A DNA stretch of 64,000 bases from Metaruminococcus_A sp964607135. GTDB lineage: Bacteria > Bacillota > Clostridia > Oscillospirales > Ruminococcaceae. Position 1 is the stretch's first letter. The number at the start of each line of letters is the position of its first letter. The notes beneath the pieces were generated by a model. The model did not search any database. It was not told the DNA's origin and was given only the letters and a program-made list of their open reading frames with translations. Below are positions 7,510 through 15,533 of this stretch, one piece after another. The stretch lies in the NCBI GenBank assembly GCA_964607135.1, contig CAZSIV010000001.1, positions 62,001 to 126,000 on the forward strand, written 5' to 3'. The translations under genes were made by a program, and so were the position numbers.

Positions 7510-7950
7510 TTAAGTATCAATACGCACCATATCTGCAAGCACGCGATTACGGTATATCAAATCCGGACGTTTGGTAAAACCCATCTTTTCCCAGAAAGCG
7601 TTGCCTTTCTCGTTGCGGGCAAAGGCAACCAAGTTTACTTTATTAATACCCTGCTCTTTTAAGGCTTTTAGAGCAGCCTCGACCAATCGTTTACCAACAC
7701 CTCGCCGCTGATGAGCGGGTAATACCGCTGTATGGCTGATATAGCCGCGGCGGCCATCGTGACCAGTAAGGATCGCGCCAATGATGGTTCCCTGTTCCAC
7801 AGCAACGAAACAGGTATCAGGATTCCGAACGAGATATTTCGCAATGCCATCTCGGGAGTCGTCCAAGTTATTCAAACCCATACCTGGGCAGTCGAGCCAA
7901 AGATTATATATACTATCATAGTCATCAAGTTGCATATTCCGTATTTCCAT
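7510..7950 (-). CDS. GNAT-family N-acetyltransferase
   Basis: A 146-residue single-domain GNAT enzyme transferring acetyl from acetyl-CoA to an unknown amine. The acetyl-CoA-binding motif A is plain: HTAVLPAHQRRGVGKRLVEA (residues about 72-92, with the Q/RxxGxG/A signature QRRGVG), followed by motif B with LVAFARNEKGNAFWEKMGF, where the Asn-x-x-Ala-x-x-Phe-Tyr/Trp-x-x-x-Gly-Phe pattern is typical. N-terminal residues 1-20 (EIRNMQLDDYDSIYNLW) match the first strand and helix of the fold. It is a single-gene unit with its own strong promoter and a downstream hairpin. The substrate cannot be inferred. Confidence 0.9.
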   Translation of the reverse strand: MEIRNMQLDDYDSIYNLWLDCPGMGLNNLDDSRDGIAKYLVRNPDTCFVAVEQGTIIGAILTGHDGRRGYISHTAVLPAHQRRGVGKRLVEAALKALKEQGINKVNLVAFARNEKGNAFWEKMGFTKRPDLIYRNRVLADMVRIDT

Positions 7951-7985
7951 GAATAGCCCCCAAAAAATCCACGTTTGTCAAACCA

Positions 7986-8014
7986 ATTATATCACGGGCA
8001 ATTTTCTATTTCAA
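7986..8014 (-). promoter_or_regulatory. Sigma-A promoter of the GNAT gene
   Basis: On the minus strand TTGAAA (8009-8014), 17-base spacer, and TATAAT (7986-7991) with an upstream TG extending the -10. About 35 bases upstream of the ATG at 7950. Confidence 0.75.
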
Positions 8015-8069
8015 GGCGTTGATGAAATCGCTGGCGGCCAGAACGGTCAACACGAAGGAGAAAAAGGAT

Positions 8070-8255
8070 CTGCCCTTTATGGTGCGGATTGCCTCCGCAG
8101 GCAAACGCGATTCATAGGTTGCGCTAAAACAGGGCCAGTATCCCGCGAGGCGCCTCGCAGGATGAAAACTCAGAGACTGGCAGAACGTTCGGGTGCGAAT
8201 TACCTGCGGCGGTTCGCCGCCCCCCATCGAATGCTTGCCTCATTGTCAGCGCGGG
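8070..8255. repeat. Gene-free region with repeat blocks shared with the 1 kb region
   Basis: Contains the near-perfect palindrome centred at 8154 (GCGAGGCGCCTCGC core), and on the minus strand the blocks GGGGCGGCGAACCGCCGC, AATTCGCACC, ATCCTGCGAGGCGC and CCTATGAATCGCG, each with a close counterpart at 1030-1215 on the plus strand but in a different order. No coding potential or transposase is visible. Confidence 0.5.
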
Positions 8256-8264
8256 TGTTATACT
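8235..8264 (+). promoter_or_regulatory. Probable sigma-A promoter for the second acetyltransferase
   Basis: TTGCCT (8235-8240), 18-base spacer, TATACT (8259-8264); 40 bases upstream of the chosen ATG. Confidence 0.5.
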
Positions 8265-8304
8265 TTTGCTGAATCGAAACAAAAATAATCCGGGAGGGAT
8301 TCCT

Positions 8305-8901
8305 ATGCAAAACGGCAAAATCAGGATCGCTACCCCGGGGGACGCCGAAAAACTGCTCGAAATTTACGCCCCGTACGTCGAAAAAACAGCGATTACTTTC
8401 GAATATACCGCACCAGCTGTACAGGAGTTTAAAGAACGGATCAGCCGCACCTTAGAGCAATACCCCTATCTGGCGGCGGAGCGGGATGGAGAAGCGGTGG
8501 GATACGCCTACGCCAGCTCTTTCCATACGCGCGCGGCCTACCGCTGGGGGGTGGAAACCACCGTCTACGTCCGGGGAAACCGGAAAGGAACGGGGATTGG
8601 AAAGGCACTCTATCAGGCTTTAGAGGCTATCCTATCCCTTCAAAATATCTTGAACCTAAACGCCTGCATCGCTTATCCGCAGATTGAGGACGAGTACCTC
8701 GCAAAAAACAGCGTGCGGTTTCACGAACATCTGGGATACCGGCTCGTCGGAAGATTCCATCAGTGCGGCTATAAATTCGGGCGCTGGTACGACATGGTCT
8801 GGATGGAAAAACAGATCGGAAACCACACGGCCAATCCCCCTGCGGTCAAACCCTTCGGTGAAATCAAGGATTTGGCTGCGCAGAAGCTTGGAATCCTCTG
8901 A
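8305..8901 (+). CDS. Phosphinothricin/methionine-sulfoximine-type N-acetyltransferase (GNAT)
   Basis: A 198-residue GNAT protein of the Pat/YncA/MnaT group. It has the group's opening (IRIATPGDAEKLLEIYAPYV), the substrate-side TAITFEYTAP segment, the RAAYRWGVETTVYV strand pair, the acetyl-CoA loop GNRKGTGIGKALYQ (about residues 98-110), and the closing HLGYRLVGRFHQCGYKFGRW followed by WYDMVWMEK. Family members acetylate methionine sulfone/sulfoximine or phosphinothricin. The last 25 residues are an extra tail. Start 8305 follows GGGAGGG by about six bases; an upstream TTG in frame lacks such a site. Confidence 0.88.
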   Translation: MQNGKIRIATPGDAEKLLEIYAPYVEKTAITFEYTAPAVQEFKERISRTLEQYPYLAAERDGEAVGYAYASSFHTRAAYRWGVETTVYVRGNRKGTGIGKALYQALEAILSLQNILNLNACIAYPQIEDEYLAKNSVRFHEHLGYRLVGRFHQCGYKFGRWYDMVWMEKQIGNHTANPPAVKPFGEIKDLAAQKLGIL

Positions 8902-9040
8902 TTTTCCGATCTCTCCAGGCGAACACTTTTTAAACTTAGCTCTTCCCTTATCGGCGGAAAACATTTTCTTCCACAGTGGGTTTCCATTATTTGTATATTC
9001 CCCCTGAAACTGCACAACTTATTTTGGGGGGATTGATCCT

Positions 9041-10396
9041 ATGAAATATTATTTTTCCGACTTCAGCCGCCGCACACCGGCGGAATTCGCCTTGCTGAAG
9101 CAGTGCACCGACGCCTGCTCTTCCGCGGGACGCAGCTATGAACTGCCGGGCTGCATCCTGCCCGCCGGCTGCACGCCGCAGGAAGCGACGCTGGGGTTTT
9201 GCCAGGTGTCCGGAGAATACCTGCTCTATATCCGGCCGGAGGTCTGCTATTCAGGGGGAGACCGGGGCTTAGCCACCCTTTTTCAGCCGGGCCCAAAGCT
9301 CTTCTCCAGCTTTGAATCGCTCGCCGCCCGTTTGCAGCAGCTCGGCGCCGCAGAAGCAGAACATCCCTTAAAACCGATGCCTTCCCTTTTTGCCAAGCTC
9401 AAGACCGCACTGGGCGCGCAGATATTGGGCCAGGAAGAGGCGGTGGAGACCGTCGCCTTCAAGCTGTATGGGCACATCTGCAAAAAAAATCCCGCCCGTC
9501 CGCTCTCACTGATCCTCTACGGGCCCACCGGCGTGGGGAAATCCGAGCTGGGAAAAACGATCGTGCCGGTTCTAAAGCAGTTTTTCCCAGCCATGAACTG
9601 GAAATTTGTCTGGACTGAGCTCAATACCTTTACCGAGCAGCATTCCTCCTACCGCCTGATCGGCGCGCCTCCCGGCTATGTGGGCTATGACGACCAGCCG
9701 GTCTTCGAGGCCGTGCGGCAATCCCCTTATACCGTCTTTATGTTCGACGAACTCGAAAAAGCGCACCCGGAAGTGCTGAAGGTCTTCATGTCCGTTTTGG
9801 ACGAAGGGCGTTCCACTGCGCGGAAAGAGGACGACGCCGGTTCCCGGGAGCTCGATTTCCGACACTGCGTTTTCATCTTTACAACCAACGCCGACCTTTC
9901 GGCCGGTTCGCACCGCAGCACCGGATTCGCTCTGCCCGATTTGCCGAACCAAACCGAAAAGCCGCCGGAGCAAAAAACCGGCGGCCAGATGTCCTCCCTG
10001 GCGCAGGCCATCTTTTCTCAGGATGAGTCGGCCCGTCAAGCGCTGATCCGTTCCGGCGTTCTGCGTGAAATCGCAGGTCGTTTCAACGGGTTTATCCGTT
10101 TCGACCCGCTGAGCGACGCCGCAAAGCTTTCGATCGTCAAAAAACAGATCGTCGCTCTGGGGATGGAATACGGCCTTCGGATCACCCACGTCTCCCCCGA
10201 AATCGTAAAATCTCTGCTGCCGGATGGGGCTTTTTCGGTCCGTTCCAACACCGGAGTGCTGGAAGGGGCCCTGACGCAGCTCTTTTTCGAATATGTGAGC
10301 CACCACACCGAGAAAATCGTACAGCTCACCGGAAAGCCGGAGGCAATTTCGCTGGTCTCCGCTGCCGACACAGAAATCCGGCTGCCTGTTTTTTAA
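9041..10396 (+). CDS. AAA+ unfoldase-like ATPase with a single Clp D2-type ring and a novel N-terminal domain
   Basis: A 451-residue protein with one AAA+ module of the ClpA/ClpB D2 class: Walker A GPTGVGKSEL (161-170), the pore-loop segment LIGAPPGYVGYDDQ with Clp-type GYVG, Walker B TVFMFDELEKAHPEV, and sensor 1 FIFTTNADL. The C-terminal small domain is recognisable (FDPLSDAAKLSIVKKQI). Residues 1-115 do not look like a Clp N-domain; they contain scattered cysteines (22, 26, 38, 44, 54, 69). The architecture suggests substrate threading by a single hexameric ring. No partner gene lies beside it. The Shine-Dalgarno is GGGGGG, nine bases upstream. Annotated homologues are usually just called ATP-dependent Clp ATP-binding subunit; the actual role is unknown. 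Confidence 0.8.
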   Translation: MKYYFSDFSRRTPAEFALLKQCTDACSSAGRSYELPGCILPAGCTPQEATLGFCQVSGEYLLYIRPEVCYSGGDRGLATLFQPGPKLFSSFESLAARLQQLGAAEAEHPLKPMPSLFAKLKTALGAQILGQEEAVETVAFKLYGHICKKNPARPLSLILYGPTGVGKSELGKTIVPVLKQFFPAMNWKFVWTELNTFTEQHSSYRLIGAPPGYVGYDDQPVFEAVRQSPYTVFMFDELEKAHPEVLKVFMSVLDEGRSTARKEDDAGSRELDFRHCVFIFTTNADLSAGSHRSTGFALPDLPNQTEKPPEQKTGGQMSSLAQAIFSQDESARQALIRSGVLREIAGRFNGFIRFDPLSDAAKLSIVKKQIVALGMEYGLRITHVSPEIVKSLLPDGAFSVRSNTGVLEGALTQLFFEYVSHHTEKIVQLTGKPEAISLVSAADTEIRLPVF

Positions 10397-10401
10397 AGTC
10401 A

Positions 10402-10438
10402 AAACGCACAGATCCCATCCTGCCGGATCTGTGCGTTT
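10402..10438 (+). terminator. Terminator between convergent AAA+ and lipoprotein genes
   Basis: Perfect 14-base arms AAACGCACAGATCC (10402-10415) and GGATCTGTGCGTTT (10425-10438) six bases after the AAA+ stop. Confidence 0.8.
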
Positions 10439-10478
10439 CTGCATTGTATCTTAAAATAAAGGATCGAGCTCGTTTCTG

Positions 10479-11222
10479 TCAAAGCTTCAGCTCCTGAACG
10501 GTATTATCGGAGCGATTCAGCCGGTAAAGGCGCTTTCCGTCCCTGCTCAGATAATAAGTCCCCTCAGGGATATTGGTTTGAGCCGGGTTTTCGTCGGTGT
10601 AAATCTCCACCCAAATACAAGCCTCACCGTTTACCATAACTAGACCATTTCTGACATAAATATTGTACTCGCTCATACTGGTTCCGTCGAGGCCAAAGAC
10701 GCTCGGCTGCATAGCCTGAATCCTCTCCACCGTGTCCGTATGAGTCAGTGCCTCTGTTTCCTCCGGCGCGTCCTGTCCCTGCCCTGTCGGCGCGTCCTGT
10801 ATGCTCGCCACTACCGTGCAGATGCTGGGAGACCACTCAATCGCAAGGACGAAGAACTTCCCCTCTTCCTCTGCGGATTCCTTTGCCAAATAGACCCAGC
10901 CCTTTTCTTGGGTGAAATCCGGCGCTTCCGCTTTTCTAAGGCTTTTGTTCACAATCCGAAATCCGTTTTCCTCCGAGGTCATCCGCTCAACATATGCTCC
11001 AACCGAGCCACCTGCGTCTTCCAGGCCGACGTAGGCGTATGCGGAAGGCTCCGACTCGCTGGCGTTGACGCCGTCCTCGACCCCCATTGCCGGCACGCTC
11101 TCCGTTCCGGCGAGATAGGTGTCGACGACCTTTGCGCCCTCTCCTTCTTCTCCCGACTGACAACCCGAAAAAAAACACAGAAGCATAACCGCAGCTATCA
11201 TGATCTTAATTCTCTTTGACAT
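10479..11222 (-). CDS. Hypothetical secreted lipoprotein
   Basis: A 247-residue protein with a lipoprotein signal: positively charged MSKRIKI, hydrophobic MIAAVMLLCFF, then the lipobox FSGC with Cys at residue 20. The mature part is acidic and begins with a low-complexity Gly/Glu/Ser stretch. The remainder has predicted strands but no motif I recognise; the last third (NGLVMVNGEACIWVEIYTDE, GTYYLSRDGKRLYRLNRSDN) looks like a compact beta domain. Start 11222 is chosen because it begins directly before the signal peptide and has GAGGA upstream; a longer frame start at 11279 would add 19 residues that are not signal-like. Likely attached to the outer face of the cell membrane; function unknown. 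Confidence 0.75.
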   Translation of the reverse strand: MSKRIKIMIAAVMLLCFFSGCQSGEEGEGAKVVDTYLAGTESVPAMGVEDGVNASESEPSAYAYVGLEDAGGSVGAYVERMTSEENGFRIVNKSLRKAEAPDFTQEKGWVYLAKESAEEEGKFFVLAIEWSPSICTVVASIQDAPTGQGQDAPEETEALTHTDTVERIQAMQPSVFGLDGTSMSEYNIYVRNGLVMVNGEACIWVEIYTDENPAQTNIPEGTYYLSRDGKRLYRLNRSDNTVQELKL

Positions 11223-11383
11223 TTCCTCAAATCCTGCCTTATCACTTGATTCTATCCATCCCGCCTGACAAATACCCACGCCGACAACCCGCTCATAAAC
11301 TTTTCGGAAGCATTCAAAGCATTTCAGCGTTTCTTTTTTCCGCCGCTTTCACATCCAAGCCGTCTATCTAAGCCGGGCGAGGC

Positions 11384-13312
11384 CTATTTCCGACGGATGA
11401 TGACCGAATCCCGGCTGCGCACTACCGTCTGAAACCCGCACTCCAAGCCGTTGATTTCCATCAAAACCGGGCCGTCCAGATTTTGAAAATCGATTCCCGA
11501 GTATTGCAGCAGATCCATCAAATAGTAAGGGTCGCCGTTGTCCTTTTCCTTGAGAGAAAAGGGCCGGCCGTTTAAAAAAATCCGCAATTCTTTTGTCGGG
11601 GCGGGCGGCGGGGCTGTCTGTCCCGGAGCTTGTTTCGATTCCTCTTTCACCGGCTCCGATACGGTTTCGGGCGCCGGAACAGCTTCGGGCGCCGGCGTTT
11701 CTGCTATAGGCAGCTCTGTCTTTTTCCCCAGCGTCAAAATGACGTCACCCTGATGGAGCGCCGTCTGCATAGACGCGACCTCCTGATTGTTCAGCAATAC
11801 CTTCCCGGTGTAGTCACTTCCCAAAACATCCGCCAGCGTCTTTTCTGCCGAAACACCCGACCTGGCCGGTACAAAATCAATCAAGTCGCCGGTGTGGACG
11901 ATCGCCGTGACCGGCACATCCTTATCGTTGATCCGCAAAACCGCCGGCGTAGCGGGTTCGCCGCGGAAGTTAAGCCGTCTGCCGTCGACGGTAACGCTCA
12001 AACTTTTGCCTGTTCTGCCCATCAAGTCGGAATAGGAATACCCATTCATCAGCAGAATATCCCAAAGCGTCAAGGTGCCGTTTCGGAACAGCTTCGCTCG
12101 CTCCCCGTTCAGATATACGATATAGCTGTCGTTGAGCAGCCCCATCCCCGCAGAGACGGCGATCCCCAGCGGAGTCGCATATTCGGGATTGTTCAGCTCC
12201 AGCTTCTCATCCTCTGAAAAAACGCTTTTGGAAAAGTTGCTGCCTGCCAATGCAACCCGTTTCGGATCCATGCCGAGGCAGATCGCCGTCTTTTCCTGCA
12301 ATCCATTCAGCTTACTGCCGCCTCCGGCCATAAAGAGAGCCGACGGCGCACCGCCGTTGAGCTCCAGAATCTGATGGGATATGGCGTCCGCAAGGCGTTT
12401 CATCGGCTCTTCAATCGCTTTGGACAGCTCCTCTGCCGAGACGCTTTCCTCCAGCCCAAGAATATTGGTGTACGAAATGGTCTGTTCCGTATCAAGGCAG
12501 CGTTTCATCTGCTCCGCAGTCTGGAAATCCACTAAGAAAGCGCGCATAATCGTCTCGGTAATTTCATCCCCGGCCTGCGTGACCATTGTATAACCGACGA
12601 CGCTGCCGTCTTTGCAGATTGCAATATCGGAAGTACCCGCCCCGATGTCCACCAAGGCCAGGTTGAGCAACCGGATTTCAGCCGGAATGGCGGCATTCAT
12701 TGCGGCGATCGGCTCAAGGGTGATGCTGCTCACCTGTAAACCTGCAGCCCGCATCGCGGCATAAAGGCTCTCCACCACTTCACCGGGCAGAAATGTCGCA
12801 ACGATATCCCCCTCCGCCTTCTGGCCGCTGTGGTTCAGCAGAGTTGTCAGCGGATAATTATCCAGCCGATATTGAGCGACCGTGTAGCCGATCAAATAAA
12901 ACTGGCGAGGCAGGTTTTCGTCCTCCTGCAGAGCTTCTTCGGCCTTGCTGACCGCACCGGCTTCGATTTGACTGATTTCATTGAGCGTAATTGGGACATT
13001 TTCGGTCAGCTCCATAGAAAAGCTCCCCCGCTGCGTTCGGAGCGCCCGGCCGGCCGCGGCGACGCAAACGCGTTTTAACCGAACACCGAGCTTTTTCATC
13101 AGCCTTTCGGTGACCGTTTTGGCAAGGGCGGCAACCCCGCCGATATCATCAATCTGCCCATCCAGCATCGTCCGGTGATGATGCTCCTCGCTCTCGATTG
13201 CCAAAACCTTAAACCTTCCACCCTCCGGCCTGCCTACGATGCCGACAATGCTGCGCGTGCCGATATCCAGCGCAAAGATCAAATCCTTTTCCTGCTCTTT
13301 ATACTTCGCCAT
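11384..13312 (-). CDS. FtsA-like actin-fold ATPase with extended C-terminal region
   Basis: A 642-residue member of the FtsA/PilM actin-like family. The ATPase core covers about residues 10-405: phosphate-1 loop FALDIGTRSIVGIVG, the phosphate-2 loop LALVDIGAGTSDIAI near 218, and the adenosine motif FMAGGGSKLNGL near 328. FtsA proteins are usually about 400-450 residues; here another 230 follow. That tail holds repeated strand-rich units with LNG/ING turns (YIVYLNGERAKLFRNG, LRINDKDVPVTAIVHTGDLI, VLLNNQEVASMQTALHQGD, and a final LRIFLNGRPF...VLMEINGL unit after a Pro/Glu-rich linker), suggestive of beta-grasp domains. Start 13312 follows AAGGAG. It stands as a single-gene unit, outside any division cluster, so a role beyond canonical FtsA is likely but unknown. 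Confidence 0.8.
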   Translation of the reverse strand: MAKYKEQEKDLIFALDIGTRSIVGIVGRPEGGRFKVLAIESEEHHHRTMLDGQIDDIGGVAALAKTVTERLMKKLGVRLKRVCVAAAGRALRTQRGSFSMELTENVPITLNEISQIEAGAVSKAEEALQEDENLPRQFYLIGYTVAQYRLDNYPLTTLLNHSGQKAEGDIVATFLPGEVVESLYAAMRAAGLQVSSITLEPIAAMNAAIPAEIRLLNLALVDIGAGTSDIAICKDGSVVGYTMVTQAGDEITETIMRAFLVDFQTAEQMKRCLDTEQTISYTNILGLEESVSAEELSKAIEEPMKRLADAISHQILELNGGAPSALFMAGGGSKLNGLQEKTAICLGMDPKRVALAGSNFSKSVFSEDEKLELNNPEYATPLGIAVSAGMGLLNDSYIVYLNGERAKLFRNGTLTLWDILLMNGYSYSDLMGRTGKSLSVTVDGRRLNFRGEPATPAVLRINDKDVPVTAIVHTGDLIDFVPARSGVSAEKTLADVLGSDYTGKVLLNNQEVASMQTALHQGDVILTLGKKTELPIAETPAPEAVPAPETVSEPVKEESKQAPGQTAPPPAPTKELRIFLNGRPFSLKEKDNGDPYYLMDLLQYSGIDFQNLDGPVLMEINGLECGFQTVVRSRDSVIIRRK

Positions 13313-13442
13313 AGAGACAACGCTCCTTTTCGATTCGGCTTTGCCCTCTTTTACCCAGAAGATTCCGCCGCAATCCAAATTCAACTGCGCCCGAACATCA
13401 GGTTCTTTTGACGCTCATCTCTTTAATATTTCGCCCAAATTA

Positions 13443-13451
13443 ATTTTATCA
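13443..13451 (-). promoter_or_regulatory. Extended -10 promoter candidate for the FtsA-like gene
   Basis: TGATAAAAT on the minus strand is a TGn-extended -10 (TAAAAT), about 130 bases upstream of the start. No good -35 is visible. Confidence 0.4.
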
Positions 13452-13546
13452 CAGATTTCTTTTCAACGCCATGAAAAATCTTGAACGATATCTATTTTCC
13501 AACCGGAATCGATGACTCGTTCACCCGTTATTTTATCGTCGCAAAA

Positions 13547-13585
13547 AATTGCCAGAGAGCGGACTTTGACCACTCTCTGGCAATT
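13547..13585 (-). terminator. Terminator of the chemoreceptor gene
   Basis: Perfect 13-base arms AATTGCCAGAGAG (13547-13559) and CTCTCTGGCAATT (13573-13585), followed on the minus strand by a run of six T. The 13313-13665 gap otherwise contains only the promoter candidate at 13443. Confidence 0.9.
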
Positions 13586-13665
13586 AAACACCCACTCTTA
13601 CACGAGCTTTCAGGAAAGCGATTTGTTACAATGTAACAGGCATATTAAACCAGACACGCACTCCA

Positions 13666-15456
13666 TTAATATTTGCTGAAGGCGCTGGCAGCAGCACTGC
13701 TGTCTACCTCATAAGGAGCTTCCTCTGCCTGCGGAGCAGCATATGCAGCAGGGCTGGCACTATAGCTGCTGTCTACACCACGCAGTTTAAAGCGGCTCAT
13801 AAGCTCTTTCATCAGAGCAGCCTGACTGGACAGCTCTTCACTGGCTGCAGCAGACTCTTCGCTGGTCGCAGAGTTGGTCTGTACGACAGAGGAAATCTGA
13901 TCGATTCCTTCCACAACCTGGGCGATAGACTCCGCTTCACCCTCGACAGCGCTGCTAATGCTGCGGATTCCTTCAACAGAAGCTTCCGTCGCTTCAACAG
14001 TACTGCTAAGCACTTCGGATACACGGTTTACAATGTCTTCGCCCTCTTTGACCGCTACGATCGAATGCTCGATCAAATCCTTTGTCGCCTTGGAAGCCTG
14101 ATCGGACTTGGAAGCGAGATTTCTGACTTCGTCCGCAACAACGGCAAATCCCTTACCGGCGACACCGGCGCGGGCAGCCTCAACCGCAGCGTTCAGAGCA
14201 AGGATATTTGTCTGGAACGCAATATTTTCGATGGTTGCGATAATCTTGCTGATTTCCTCCGAAGAATCGGAAATTCTCCGCATTGCTTCGACCATCTGGG
14301 TCATGTACTTCGCGCTGTCCTCAGCCTGCTTTCCAGCGGACTGCGTATGTGCCATCACCTGTTCGCTGTTCTTTGCATTTTCCGTCGCGTTGGTGGAAAT
14401 TTCGTTGATGGTCGCAGAAAGCTCCTCTACAGCGCTCGCCTGCTCGGTTGCGCCCTGCGCCAGGGCCTGCGCGCTGGTGGAAACCTGCTCGGCGCCCGCA
14501 GAAACCTGCTCGGCGCTCTGAGAAATCTGGCTCAGTGTATCGCTGAGGTTATAGTTGATCGTCCGAATAGACTTCAAAATAGAGCTCAGCGAACCAACAT
14601 ACAAGCTCTTGTCTTTGCTGGCGAGGTCGAAGTTGCCGCGCGCCATCTCTTCGAGCAGGTAACACTCATCGTCAATCACGCCGCCCAGAATATGCTGGCT
14701 TCTTCTCATCGCATCGCACATCTCACCCAGCTCGTTTTTACTGGTATAATCAACCGGGACACGCAGGTCGCCTTCGCTGAAACCGACCAAAGCTTTGCGG
14801 ATCTGCTCTGTCGGCCCAGTGATGCTTTTGATCAGCTTGGTGGCGAGAAGCAGGACAAAGATCGCCGCGATTACCAACACGCCCGCTATAATGACAATCG
14901 TGTAGATAACGACGATCTCTTGCCGCTGTATCGCCTCATTCTTAGCAGTGACCAAGATTTCGTCTACTTCCCGTGCAAGGGTTGTCATCTCATTCAAATG
15001 AGGGGTGCAGCTGTTTTGAATCAGGGACTGCGCCTGCTCGATATTCCCCGAAGTGATCGCCGTCATAATATCCGGAAGCTCGGTGCCCCAGGCCTCGACT
15101 GCGTCAAGGTAAGCATTCAGCTTCGTGATGTCGGACAAAGGATAAACCACCCGGAGTTCTTTAAGATTTTCGCTCATTTCACTCAAAGTTTCATTGATTC
15201 TCTGAGCTTTATCGGCATTAGTCGGATCGTCGGGAAACAACGCCATGTCACGGACGTTGCGGGCGGCAATATTGGCATTCAACCGGCTATAAGTAATCAA
15301 CTCGCTCGCGCGGATATCCTGGTTGATTACCTGCTGGTAACCCTCTTTCAAAGAAACCATCATGAACAATGATATTACGATGATAACTACAGAAAGCAAA
15401 ATTGTAATACCAAATGCCAAAATCATGCTTTTCTTGATTTTCATGTTCTTTAACAT
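13666..15456 (-). CDS. Methyl-accepting chemotaxis protein
   Basis: A 596-residue transmembrane chemoreceptor. TM1 is about residues 10-32 (AFGITILLSVVIIVISLFMM), the periplasm-equivalent sensory part of about 150 residues resembles a four-helix-bundle MCP domain, TM2 is near 185-207 (IVVIYTIVIIAGVLVIAAIF), then a HAMP segment and a long cytoplasmic coiled coil. The signalling hairpin tip is unmistakable: IENIAFQTNILALNAAVEAA, followed by GKGFAVVADEVRNLASKS. It should couple through CheW or CheV to CheA, both encoded in this window. Start 15456 has AGGAG seven bases upstream; an ATG five codons earlier overlaps that site. The only MCP in the window; the ligand is unknown. Confidence 0.95.
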   Translation of the reverse strand: MLKNMKIKKSMILAFGITILLSVVIIVISLFMMVSLKEGYQQVINQDIRASELITYSRLNANIAARNVRDMALFPDDPTNADKAQRINETLSEMSENLKELRVVYPLSDITKLNAYLDAVEAWGTELPDIMTAITSGNIEQAQSLIQNSCTPHLNEMTTLAREVDEILVTAKNEAIQRQEIVVIYTIVIIAGVLVIAAIFVLLLATKLIKSITGPTEQIRKALVGFSEGDLRVPVDYTSKNELGEMCDAMRRSQHILGGVIDDECYLLEEMARGNFDLASKDKSLYVGSLSSILKSIRTINYNLSDTLSQISQSAEQVSAGAEQVSTSAQALAQGATEQASAVEELSATINEISTNATENAKNSEQVMAHTQSAGKQAEDSAKYMTQMVEAMRRISDSSEEISKIIATIENIAFQTNILALNAAVEAARAGVAGKGFAVVADEVRNLASKSDQASKATKDLIEHSIVAVKEGEDIVNRVSEVLSSTVEATEASVEGIRSISSAVEGEAESIAQVVEGIDQISSVVQTNSATSEESAAASEELSSQAALMKELMSRFKLRGVDSSYSASPAAYAAPQAEEAPYEVDSSAAASAFSKY

Positions 15457-15533
15457 GACTCTTCTCCTCATCTTTCGATAATTTTTTCATAAATTTATAT
15501 CAATCGGTGTGCAGTTTAAAGCATTTTCACACT

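Noticed and set aside
8070..8255. Insertion-sequence remnant
   Set aside because: No transposase fragment, no target duplication and no clear terminal inverted repeats; kept only as a repeat region.
14065..15372. Open frame of about 435 codons on the plus strand
   Set aside because: Antisense shadow of the chemoreceptor gene; no ribosome-binding site or recognisable family.
15490..15520. Sigma-28-like box ACCGATTG upstream of the chemoreceptor
   Set aside because: Only a partial -10 match and no TAAA at the right distance; could be chance.
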